Shown piece by piece: positions 18,485 to 26,249 of a DNA stretch of 64,000 nucleotides. The translations under genes and the position numbers were made by a program. Position 1 is the first letter of the stretch; every line of letters starts with the position of its first letter. The DNA comes from Corynebacterium sanguinis (lineage in GTDB: Bacteria; Actinomycetota; Actinomycetes; Mycobacteriales; Mycobacteriaceae). Below the pieces are notes generated by a model. It worked only from the letters and a program-made list of their open reading frames with translations. It had not been told where the DNA came from and did no database searches. The DNA lies in the NCBI RefSeq assembly GCF_007641235.1, contig NZ_CP038157.1, forward strand, positions 186,001 to 250,000, read 5' to 3'.

Positions 18485-19486
18485 TCACACCTTGATCCGC
18501 TTGGCGAAGGACCAGAAGGTCCAACCCTGCGATGCCAGGACGAACGGCACCAGAATTAGGGCGCCCCAGGACAGGAAGGTCAAAGTGTAGTCCGAGCTGG
18601 AGGCGTTGTAGATATTCAACGACACCCCATCGGCCAGTGAGGTGGGCAGGACGTTCGGGAACAAGGTCGCGAAGATCTGCACCACCAGGGTCGCCACGGC
18701 CACGGCGGTGGCAGCGAATGCGACGCCGTCGCGGTTGCGCAGGATGGCCACCGAGCCGACGACCACACACAGGGCGAGGACAACAACGGCGATCCAGAGG
18801 ACCGGGTCCCCGTGCCCCAGCTGGGTCCATGCCGCAAAGCCGAAGGTGGCCAGCGCGGCGGGGATGGTCAGCCGACGGGCCAGCCAGTGGGCACGGCTGC
18901 GCAGCGGTTCATGCACCTTCATGCCCAGGAAGGTGGCGCCGTGCACCATGAACAGCAAGACGAAGGCCAACGCCCCCAGCACAGCGTACGGGTTGAACAG
19001 GCCGAACATGGCACCCAGGCTGGAATCAATTTGCCGGTTGGCATCGATCGCCAAGCCCTGGACGATATTGGCGAAGGCCACACCCCAGAAAATCGCCGGC
19101 ACCCAGCTGCCGATCGCCAGCCCAATGTCGCAGCGGTCGCGCCAGACCTGGGTGTCCACCTTGACGCGCCACTCCAGCGCGACACCGCGCAGGATCAGGG
19201 AGATCAGGATGAGCAGCAACGGTAGATAGAGCCCGGAAAACAATGTGGCGTACCACTCGGGGAACGCGGCGAACATGCCGCCTACAGCCACAATGAGCCA
19301 CACCTCATTGCCGTTCCACACCGGGCCGATGCTGGTGGCCACGGCGTCGCGACGCCGCGCGCGCTCATCGTCATCACCGCCCAGGAACGGCAGGAGCATG
19401 CCCACGCCGAAGTCGAAGCCCTCCAGGACGAAATAACCCACGAACAAGAAGGCGATCACGATGAACCACAGAGTCTGCAGATCCAT
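18485..19486 (-). CDS. cydB: Cytochrome bd ubiquinol/menaquinol oxidase subunit II
   Basis: 333 residues with eight to nine membrane helices. It begins with the family N-terminus MDLQTLWFIVIAFLFVGYF, followed by LEGFDFGVGMLLPFLG. It pairs with CydA in the high-affinity quinol oxidase. The start ATG (19486) lies 2 bases from the cydA stop codon, and cydD begins 5 bases after its own stop, so the four cyd genes form one operon. Confidence 0.97.
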   Translation of the reverse strand: MDLQTLWFIVIAFLFVGYFVLEGFDFGVGMLLPFLGGDDDERARRRDAVATSIGPVWNGNEVWLIVAVGGMFAAFPEWYATLFSGLYLPLLLILISLILRGVALEWRVKVDTQVWRDRCDIGLAIGSWVPAIFWGVAFANIVQGLAIDANRQIDSSLGAMFGLFNPYAVLGALAFVLLFMVHGATFLGMKVHEPLRSRAHWLARRLTIPAALATFGFAAWTQLGHGDPVLWIAVVVLALCVVVGSVAILRNRDGVAFAATAVAVATLVVQIFATLFPNVLPTSLADGVSLNIYNASSSDYTLTFLSWGALILVPFVLASQGWTFWSFAKRIKV

Positions 19487-19488
19487 GG

Positions 19489-21114
19489 TCAGCTCTCCTG
19501 CCCATCATCGGTGCGCTCGCCGCGCTGCCGGCGCGGTTTCGTGGCGACAGCTGTGGAATTCCAGCCGGTAGACTCGACGCCCTCGGCGCCCTCGGTGTTC
19601 TCAGCACTGTCGGCGCTGAAGCTCAGCGGTTCCAGTTCCTCGGCGTCCGGACCGTAGGTGTCCTCAGCGATGTTCTCGGAAGCACCGGGGGCGAGCGCCC
19701 CGGCAACCACGAAGCGGCGCATGAGCCAGAACCAGACCACGGCCAGAACGCCATAGATCAGGGTGAAGGCGATCAGGGAGATCCAAACGGTGGTCACCGA
19801 GTGGTTGGACACACCGAAGTCCACGATCATGTGGATGTCATTTTCCCCATTCGGACTGTTCTCCGGCCCGAAGTCGGGGTTCGGGTACACCACCCAAGGT
19901 TGGCGTCCCATCTCGGTGAAGATCCAGCCGGCGGAGTTGGACAGGAAGGGGAACGGAATCGCGATGAGGCCGAGCCAGGCGAACCACCGCTTGTCGGTGG
20001 TGCGCTTCCTGCGGGTCAGCCAGAAGCCGAGGATGACTACCAGGATGGAGGCAGTCATGAAGCCAATCATCAGGCGGAAGGACCAGTAGGTGACGAACAG
20101 GTTCGGCGAGTAGTTTCCCGGGCGGTAGAGCTGCTCGGCCTGGGCCTGCAGATCCGTGACGCCCTGCAGCGTCACACCGGCAAACTGGCCGCCAGCCAGG
20201 AAGGACAGGACCCAGGGAACACTGAAGATCTCGGAGACCGAGTTACAGTCGTTGAACGTGCTGATGGCCAAAATAGAGAACCACGGATCCTCCTCGGTGT
20301 GGCACAGCGCCTCCGCGGAGGCCATCTTCATCGGCTGGACCTCGAACATCACCTTCGCCTGCAAGTCACCGGTGATCGAGACGAATACGATCCCCAATAA
20401 TGTGACCCACAATCCCATGCGCAGCAGCGGCCGCCACAGTTGTCCGGCGTCCTCGGAGTTCCCGTCCATCTTGGCTGCGTGGCGGCGGGACCGCACCATC
20501 CACCAGGCGCTGATGCCAGCGACGAAGGTACCGGCCACGAGCACGGAACCAGCCACCGCGTGCGGGAAGGCCACCAGTGCCACCGGGTTGGTCAGCAGCT
20601 CCCAAACATCGATCAGTTCTGCGCGCCCGTTCTCGTAGTTCATCGCCGCGCCTACCGGATGCTGCATGAAGGAATTGGCCACGATGATGAAGTAGGCCGA
20701 GACGTTGGTCGCGGCCGCCACGATCCAAATCGAAGCCAGGTGCATCCAGCGGGGCACGCGTTCCCAACCGAAGATCCAGACCCCCAAGAAGATGGACTCG
20801 AAGAAAAAGGCGGCCAGCCCCTCGAGAGCGAGCGGCCCGCCGAAGACGTCACCGACGAAGCGGGAGTACTCACTCCAGTTCATACCGAACTGGAATTCCT
20901 GGACGATGCCGGTGACCACTCCCATGGCGAAGTTGATCAGGAAGAGCGTGCCGAAGAACCTGGTGGCGCGGTACCACATGTCCTTCCCGGTCCGGTGCCA
21001 GGCCGTCTGCATCATGGCCACCAGGGGGGCAAGCCCAATGGTCAGGGGGACGAATATGAAGTGATAGACAGTCGTGATGCCAAATTGCCAGCGTGAGACA
21101 TCGACAAGATCCAC
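19489..21114 (-). CDS. cydA: Cytochrome bd quinol oxidase subunit I
   Basis: 541 residues from GTG 21114, which is preceded by GGGAAAGG. This start gives the family N-terminus MDLVDVSRWQFG with the heme b595 ligand at His18 (VYHFIFVPLT). The open frame runs upstream to 21291 but those residues do not match the family. The conserved GRQPWVVY motif is present, and the Q-loop region (TLQGVTDLQAQAEQ...) looks like the short type. The C-terminal 70 residues are a low-complexity acidic tail. It is the first gene of the cydABDC operon. Confidence 0.96.
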   Translation of the reverse strand: MDLVDVSRWQFGITTVYHFIFVPLTIGLAPLVAMMQTAWHRTGKDMWYRATRFFGTLFLINFAMGVVTGIVQEFQFGMNWSEYSRFVGDVFGGPLALEGLAAFFFESIFLGVWIFGWERVPRWMHLASIWIVAAATNVSAYFIIVANSFMQHPVGAAMNYENGRAELIDVWELLTNPVALVAFPHAVAGSVLVAGTFVAGISAWWMVRSRRHAAKMDGNSEDAGQLWRPLLRMGLWVTLLGIVFVSITGDLQAKVMFEVQPMKMASAEALCHTEEDPWFSILAISTFNDCNSVSEIFSVPWVLSFLAGGQFAGVTLQGVTDLQAQAEQLYRPGNYSPNLFVTYWSFRLMIGFMTASILVVILGFWLTRRKRTTDKRWFAWLGLIAIPFPFLSNSAGWIFTEMGRQPWVVYPNPDFGPENSPNGENDIHMIVDFGVSNHSVTTVWISLIAFTLIYGVLAVVWFWLMRRFVVAGALAPGASENIAEDTYGPDAEELEPLSFSADSAENTEGAEGVESTGWNSTAVATKPRRQRGERTDDGQES

Positions 21115-21398
21115 AGAATGCGCCTTTCCCAGTTGACGAACCGTCCAGATGGCACATCGCCACTGCGACGATTCCTGCTCCGGCAGGCGCTGCGACCCAG
21201 CCTCACTCACTCCCGGCTCGCGGTTCCTGCCGACACCCGAGTTAAATTCAGGTACATACGAGCTGTCGGCCCGGCAACGAGAAAGTTCCACGAACGTGAC
21301 GCATCTCCCTAATCAGACAGGACATTGAACTGTTCCGAAATACCCCTCTATGACCTGAATCGGTTCACTCCTCCTTCGAGGCCCCTAGTAGTACCGCG
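21115..21398. other. cydA upstream region
   Basis: 284 bases without a supported gene between cydA and the transposase relic. It must hold the cyd operon promoter and leader. I cannot place a convincing -35/-10 pair for the minus strand. Confidence 0.4.
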
Positions 21399-21520
21399 TC
21401 AGACAACCTTTGCCTTTTTGATGGTGCTGGCTGGTTTGATGACCTTACATAGCTGCGGGTTGATGACGTGGGTTCTGTGCTAGGCGATGTAGCGGCGGAT
21501 CATCTTCGTCTGCTCCCGAT
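21399..21520 (-). pseudogene. Relic of a transposase C-terminus
   Basis: The minus strand reads HREQTKMIRRYIA, stop, HRTHVINPQLCKVIK, ending in a stop at 21399. The pattern 'RRYIxWRN...LxxVxxxAxV' is the usual tail of actinobacterial IS630-type transposases, with the Trp codon changed to a stop. Only about 40 residues remain. From 21521 to 21738 I see nothing that I can support; the plus-strand frame at 21468-21716 resembles no family. Confidence 0.4.
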
Positions 21521-21738
21521 GGTTGGAAAAATTGGTGCCGTTCAGGGCGCCGCTACCGCTCGTTTCGCCCGCTCCTGGCTTGACGTCGCCCTAGGAAAGG
21601 ATCCCCGCGCAGCCAGCCAGGGGATTCCTGCAAACCCAGCACAGGGAGTCATCTTCTCGCCCGGAGACACATATTTTCAGGTAAGGGCTCTGGATTTTTC
21701 ATTAGTCTTTCAATAAAGCGGAATGTGGGTTAACCTTC

Positions 21739-22604
21739 CACCATGACCATGGTCGTGGTCATGGCCTGACGGGCTCGTTGAAGGCCCCGGGATTGACGTT
21801 CACGATCTTCCTGGCCCAGGTAGCCGGTGGCGTTATTTCTGGCTCGCTGGTTCTGTTGTCGGATCCGATGCACATGCTCGCGGATTTCACGGGACTGATG
21901 ATCGCCCTGATCGCCATCCTCATCGGCCGCTCAACCGCTACCTACAACCACCGCCGCGTCGAGGTGTTCACCGCGCTGATCAATGCGACCATCGTCAGCG
22001 CCATCTCGGTGATGATCGTCGTGCGCGCGCTCGGTCGGATCGGCGAACAGGTCCCCCTCGACACCGGCGTGATGCTCATCGTCGCGATGGTCGGCCTGGC
22101 CGCCAACGCGATCTCCGCCTTGATCCTCGGGCGTCGTCAGCACGAGAGCCTGAACATGCGCGGCGTCTACCTACGTGTGCTCTCCGATTTGCTCGGCTCG
22201 GTCGCGGTGATCATCGCTGTCCTGATCATCCGGTTCACCAGCCGGCTGCCCACCGACATCATCGCCTCGTTGTTCATCGCCGCGATGGTGCTGCCGAGAC
22301 CACTGCGCCTGATGGTCGACTCCCTCGCGGTGCTGATGAACCACACCCCGAAGAACATCGACGCCCGCGACGTAGAAGCAACACTGCTCGGCCTGCCCGG
22401 GTCGCTTCCGTGCGCGACCTGCAGACTTGGAACACCGTTGGCACCGAATCACTGGCCACCTCCCGCCTGGCCCTCGAGGACATGGGCCACGCCGGCTGCG
22501 GAATCCTCGACGCCGCCCAGGCCTGCCTGCAGAACTTCGGTATCGAGCACTCGACCATCCAACTCGAACAGGATAACCACATACACAACGAGGTCGTCTG
22601 CTAA
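21739..22604 (+). pseudogene. Cation diffusion facilitator (CzcD-like Zn/Cd exporter), frameshifted and decayed
   Basis: Homology starts at a His-rich segment (HHDHGRGHG, 21739), but no start codon exists in that frame; the nearby ATG 21743 is out of frame and stops at once. The membrane part follows (SGSLVLLSDPMHMLADF ... NHRRVEVFTALINA ... LSDLLGSVAVI) in one frame to about 22400. There one G is missing in GGG(G)TC, and the C-terminal domain (VRDLQTWNTVGTESLATSRLA ... GIEHSTIQLE) continues in the next frame to TAA 22604. The TM5 metal site should read HxxxD but is RVLSD, so the key histidine is lost. It lies next to the CmtR gene, as in cadmium loci. Confidence 0.85.
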
Positions 22605-22687
22605 CACTCCGCTTCACAGGGCGAAAGGGTCACACGAGCAGGCGGAGACAATTGCCAACTAGTCATCCCCCACTGTATGGTCAGTGC

Positions 22688-23053
22688 ATGCTGACTATTG
22701 CCTCCCGTCTTGATGTGATGAACCGGCTGGGACGCGCCATGGCCGATCCCACCCGGTCCCGAATCCTGTTGTCCCTGCTTCAGGCCCCTGGCTATCCAGC
22801 ACAGTTGGCCCGGGACCTGGAGTTGACGCGCTCGAACGTCTCCAACCACCTGGCGTGTCTGCGTGACTGCGGAATCGTCGTCGCGGAACCGGAGGGCCGG
22901 CGCACCCGTTATGAGATCGTCGGCGCCCACCTCGCCCGGGCGCTTGCCGTCCTGGTGGAGACCACCCTGGCCGTCGATGAGAACGCCGAGTGCCTGGACC
23001 CGCAGTGTCCGGTTGCTGGTTGCTGCGATGAGGAAAGAGGCCAGCGGTCATGA
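22688..23053 (+). CDS. cmtR: CmtR-like Cd(II)/Pb(II)-sensing ArsR-family repressor
   Basis: 121 residues from ATG 22688. With this start the cysteines fall at 57, 61 and 102, the same positions as the three Cd/Pb ligands of Mycobacterium tuberculosis CmtR (LACLRDCG and AECLDPQC). Further cysteines follow (PVAGCC). There is no ribosome site, and GTCAG-N6-CTGAC (22679-22694) spans the start codon, so the mRNA is probably leaderless and autoregulated. The stop overlaps the start of the downstream P-type ATPase (ATGA), giving a CmtR-CtpG-like pair. Confidence 0.92.
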   Translation: MLTIASRLDVMNRLGRAMADPTRSRILLSLLQAPGYPAQLARDLELTRSNVSNHLACLRDCGIVVAEPEGRRTRYEIVGAHLARALAVLVETTLAVDENAECLDPQCPVAGCCDEERGQRS

Positions 23054-25020
23054 CGTCTGCCTGTGGTTGTGAACCGTCCGTGCCGATGGCCGACGAAGAG
23101 GAGCCCACCCCGTGGTGGCGTGACCGTGCCGTCCTTCTCCCGGTGGCTTCCGGCGTGTCCCTGCTCATCGGCCTGATCCTCGAGTGGTTCGTCCCCGGGG
23201 CCGGACTGGTGGCCACCGGCCTGTTCTGGCTCGCCCTACTGCTGGGCGCCTCCCAATTCGTCCCCGGAGCCCTCAAGGGGCTGGTCACCCGGGGAAAACT
23301 GGGTATCGGGCTGCTGATGACCATCAGCGCCCTCGGTGCCGTCCTGCTGGGCTTCATCGAGGAGGCCGCCGCCCTGGCCTTCCTCTACTCGATTGCCGAG
23401 GCCCTGGAAGATAAGGCGATGGACAAGGCGCGTTCGGGCCTGCGTGCCCTGCTGGCCCTCATCCCCTCCACCGCGACCATCATCTCCCACGGGGTGACCC
23501 GCAGTGTGGCGGTCGAGGAGCTGGTCCCCGGGGACGTGTTGCGCCTGGCTGCCGGGGAACGCCTGGCCACCGACGGGATCATCCGCTCCGGGCACAGCAG
23601 CCTGGATGTTTCGGCGATCACCGGAGAATCCATCCCCGTCGAAGTCGGCCCCGGTGATGCGGTGCTGGCCGGGTCGATCAACACCACCGGGGCGCTCGAG
23701 GTCGAGGCCACCGCCGGCGGGACGGACAACTCCCTGACCACCGTGGTCGCCCTGGTGGAACAGGCCCAGCACGATAAGGGCCAACGGGCCCGGATCGCCG
23801 ACCGCCTGGCCCGTCCCCTGGTGCCCGGTGTCCTCATCCTCGCCATCCTCGTCGCCGTCATCGGGTCCTGGCTGGGGGATCCGGGCGTATGGATTGAACG
23901 TGCCCTGGTCGTCCTGGTCGCGGCGTCGCCGTGTGCCCTGGCGATCTCGGTGCCGGTCACGGTCGTCTCCGCGATCGGGGCGGCCAGCAAATTCGGCGTG
24001 GTCATCAAGTCCGGCGCCGCCTTCGAGCGCCTCGGTGGTATCCGGCATCTGGCCCTGGACAAGACCGGCACCCTGACCCGCAACCGGCCCACCGTCGTAG
24101 ATGTGCTCACCACTGGTGGAGCCACCCGGGCGGATGTCCTCGGTTGGGCCGCGGCGCTGGAGGCTCACAGCACCCACCCGTTGGCTGCCGCCATTACCGC
24201 CGCTACACCGCAGGCCCCGGCCGCCCAGCAGGTCGACGAAGCCGCCGGGCAGGGCATCACCGGACTTATTGACGGAGCGCAGATCGCCGTGGGCAGCCCC
24301 CGCTGGCTGTCCCCCGGCCCCTTGGCCGGTCAGGTCGAGGACCTGGAAAAACAAGGCATGACCGTGGTCGTCATCCACCGCGATGGCCAGCCCGTGGGGG
24401 CGATCGGGGTGCGTGATGAACTCCGCCCCGAGGTCCCCGAGGTCATCCGGACGCTCACCGATGAGGGTTTCCAGGTCACCATGCTCACCGGCGACAACAG
24501 CCGCACCGCCGCTGCGCTGGCCCGGGAGGCCGGCATCACGGACGTGCGGGCCGAGCTACGCCCGGAGGACAAGGCCACCGCCGTGGCCGGACTGGGGACC
24601 CGCGGCCCGGTGGCGATGATCGGTGACGGCATCAACGACGCGCCCGCCCTGGCCCGAGCCGATATCGGTATCGCCATGGGTGCCAAGGGCTCGGACGCGG
24701 CGATCGAGTCCGCGGATGTGGCGTTTACCGGCGATGACCTGCGCCTGATCCCCCGGGCCCTGCGCCACGCCCGCCGGGGCCGGGCGATCATCAACCAGAA
24801 CATTGTGCTGTCCCTGGCGATCATCATCGTCCTGTTGCCGCTGGCGATCACCGGTGTGCTGGGACTGGCTGCTGTCGTGCTGGTCCACGAGGTGGCCGAG
24901 GTCATCGTCATCGCCAACGGCCTGCGGGCCGCCCGCACCAAGCATCTTGACCTGAAGCCCGTCGAGGCGGCCACGGTCACTGCCGACGAGGATGCGTACG
25001 GAAGGTCCCGGGTCTCGTAG
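23050..25020 (+). CDS. Heavy-metal P1B-type ATPase (Cd/Zn-type, CtpG-like)
   Basis: 656 residues. It has six to eight membrane helices, the actuator motif ITGESIPVE, SPCALAIS in the metal-transport helix, phosphorylation site DKTGTLTRN and hinge MIGDGINDAPAL. There is no N-terminal HMA domain; only a short Cys-rich start (ACGCEPS) is present. The last helix has LVHEVAEVIVIANG. Coupling to cmtR (4-base overlap) indicates Cd/Pb export. SPC instead of CPC is more typical of the P1B-4 group, so the ion is not settled from sequence. Confidence 0.93.
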   Translation: MTSACGCEPSVPMADEEEPTPWWRDRAVLLPVASGVSLLIGLILEWFVPGAGLVATGLFWLALLLGASQFVPGALKGLVTRGKLGIGLLMTISALGAVLLGFIEEAAALAFLYSIAEALEDKAMDKARSGLRALLALIPSTATIISHGVTRSVAVEELVPGDVLRLAAGERLATDGIIRSGHSSLDVSAITGESIPVEVGPGDAVLAGSINTTGALEVEATAGGTDNSLTTVVALVEQAQHDKGQRARIADRLARPLVPGVLILAILVAVIGSWLGDPGVWIERALVVLVAASPCALAISVPVTVVSAIGAASKFGVVIKSGAAFERLGGIRHLALDKTGTLTRNRPTVVDVLTTGGATRADVLGWAAALEAHSTHPLAAAITAATPQAPAAQQVDEAAGQGITGLIDGAQIAVGSPRWLSPGPLAGQVEDLEKQGMTVVVIHRDGQPVGAIGVRDELRPEVPEVIRTLTDEGFQVTMLTGDNSRTAAALAREAGITDVRAELRPEDKATAVAGLGTRGPVAMIGDGINDAPALARADIGIAMGAKGSDAAIESADVAFTGDDLRLIPRALRHARRGRAIINQNIVLSLAIIIVLLPLAITGVLGLAAVVLVHEVAEVIVIANGLRAARTKHLDLKPVEAATVTADEDAYGRSRVS

Positions 25021-25083
25021 TGCTTTCCCCATGAGCACCCGGCGACAGGATGCACTTTCTCACCGGACGGGGCAGTAGACTTC

Positions 25084-26126
25084 ATGGCTGTGAGCAGCAC
25101 AGGTGAACGCAGGTACGGTCGGGCCCCGCAGAAGAAGGGCTGGCGGACATTCCTCCGGCCCGGCTGGGTGTTCGGTGTCCTTGCCATCATCGCTTTCTCC
25201 TACGTCGCCTTTACCTTTCTGGCGCCGTGGCAGCTGAGCAGGGATAGCACTATCGTCGAGCGCAACGAGCAGATCGAATCCGCCTTCGAGGTCGAGCCCG
25301 TCCCCGCCGAGGAGATCTTTGACGCCCGGGGCAGTATCGAGCCCGGGGAGGAATGGGCCCGGGTGATCCTTCAGGGCCACTACCTGCCCGAGGATGAGGT
25401 GCTGATGCGCAACCGTCCGGTCGACTCCTCCCCTGCCTTCCATGCCTTGACTCCCTTCCAGCTGAACTCCGGTGAGGTCATCCTGGTCAACCGGGGTTTC
25501 AACCCGCCGCTTGAGGGCGGTGTCCCACCGATGGATACTGCGCCAGCCGGTGAGCAGTCCATCGTCGGCCACGCCCGATTCACCGAGCAGACACCGATGT
25601 CCCCCCCCCGATCGAGGACCAGGGCTACCGCCAGGTCTACGGCATCAACACCGCGCAGATCGCCGAGGTGACCGGCATGGAACTGGCGGAGGACTATGTG
25701 CAGCTGGCCGAGGGGCAGGCCGGGGAGATCAACGCCATCCCGGTGCCCATGCTCGACCGCGGTTCGCACCTGTCCTACGCCTTCCAGTGGATCGCCTTCG
25801 GCATCATGGCCCCGCTCGGCCTGGGGTATTTTATCTGGGCGGAGCTGAAGGAACGCCGCCGTGTGCGCCGCGAGGAGGCCGAGCTGGCCGACGGATCGAC
25901 ATCCTCGCAGCAGACCGGGGACTCCCAGGACGAAGAGACAGATTCCGACACGGTGGGCGCCCTCCGCACCACTCACCCGGAAAATGACACCCAGGGTCTC
26001 GCCCATGCCCAAGCTCCTACTTCCGCATCCTCTGGTGCCCGTGCACGCATGTTGCACGACCGTTACGGCGACAGCCAGCCGAATCACTCCCGGAAATTCA
26101 CCAACCGCCGGCGCGAGCGGTTCTAA
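25084..26126 (+). pseudogene. SURF1-family cytochrome oxidase assembly protein, frameshifted at a C9 tract
   Basis: The frame from ATG 25084 encodes the N-terminal membrane helix (WVFGVLAIIAFSYVAFTFLAPWQLSR) and the SURF1 core (ILQGHYLPEDEVLMRNRP, FHALTPFQLNSGEVILVNRG). At 25601-25609 a run of nine C puts the ribosome out of frame and it stops at 25671. One more C would join it to the rest (IEDQGYRQVYGI ... HLSYAFQWIAFGIMAPLGLGYF) ending at TAA 26126. SURF1 helps insert heme a or copper into cytochrome c oxidase subunit I. The homopolymer could be a true mutation, a phase-variable tract or a sequencing error. Confidence 0.85.
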
Positions 26127-26214
26127 GCGCAGCCTTGCGCACCACACGGTGCGGCCCGCTCGATGTCTATACGGAGGGTGCGGGAGGGGATGCCCTCAAG
26201 GATTTTCAATAAGC

Positions 26215-26249
26215 TTGCAATAAGGGGTTTTCCCCGTTAGACTACAGGC
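26215..26249 (+). promoter_or_regulatory. Promoter with a palindrome in the spacer, upstream of the P1B-4 ATPase
   Basis: TTGCAA (26215-26220), a 17-base spacer and TAGACT (26238-26243) form a good vegetative promoter. The -10 ends 6 bases before the ATG at 26250, so the transcript should be leaderless. The spacer contains the perfect dyad GGGGTTTTCCCC (26224-26235), a likely repressor or activator site. CAATAAG is repeated directly at 26207 and 26218. Confidence 0.6.
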
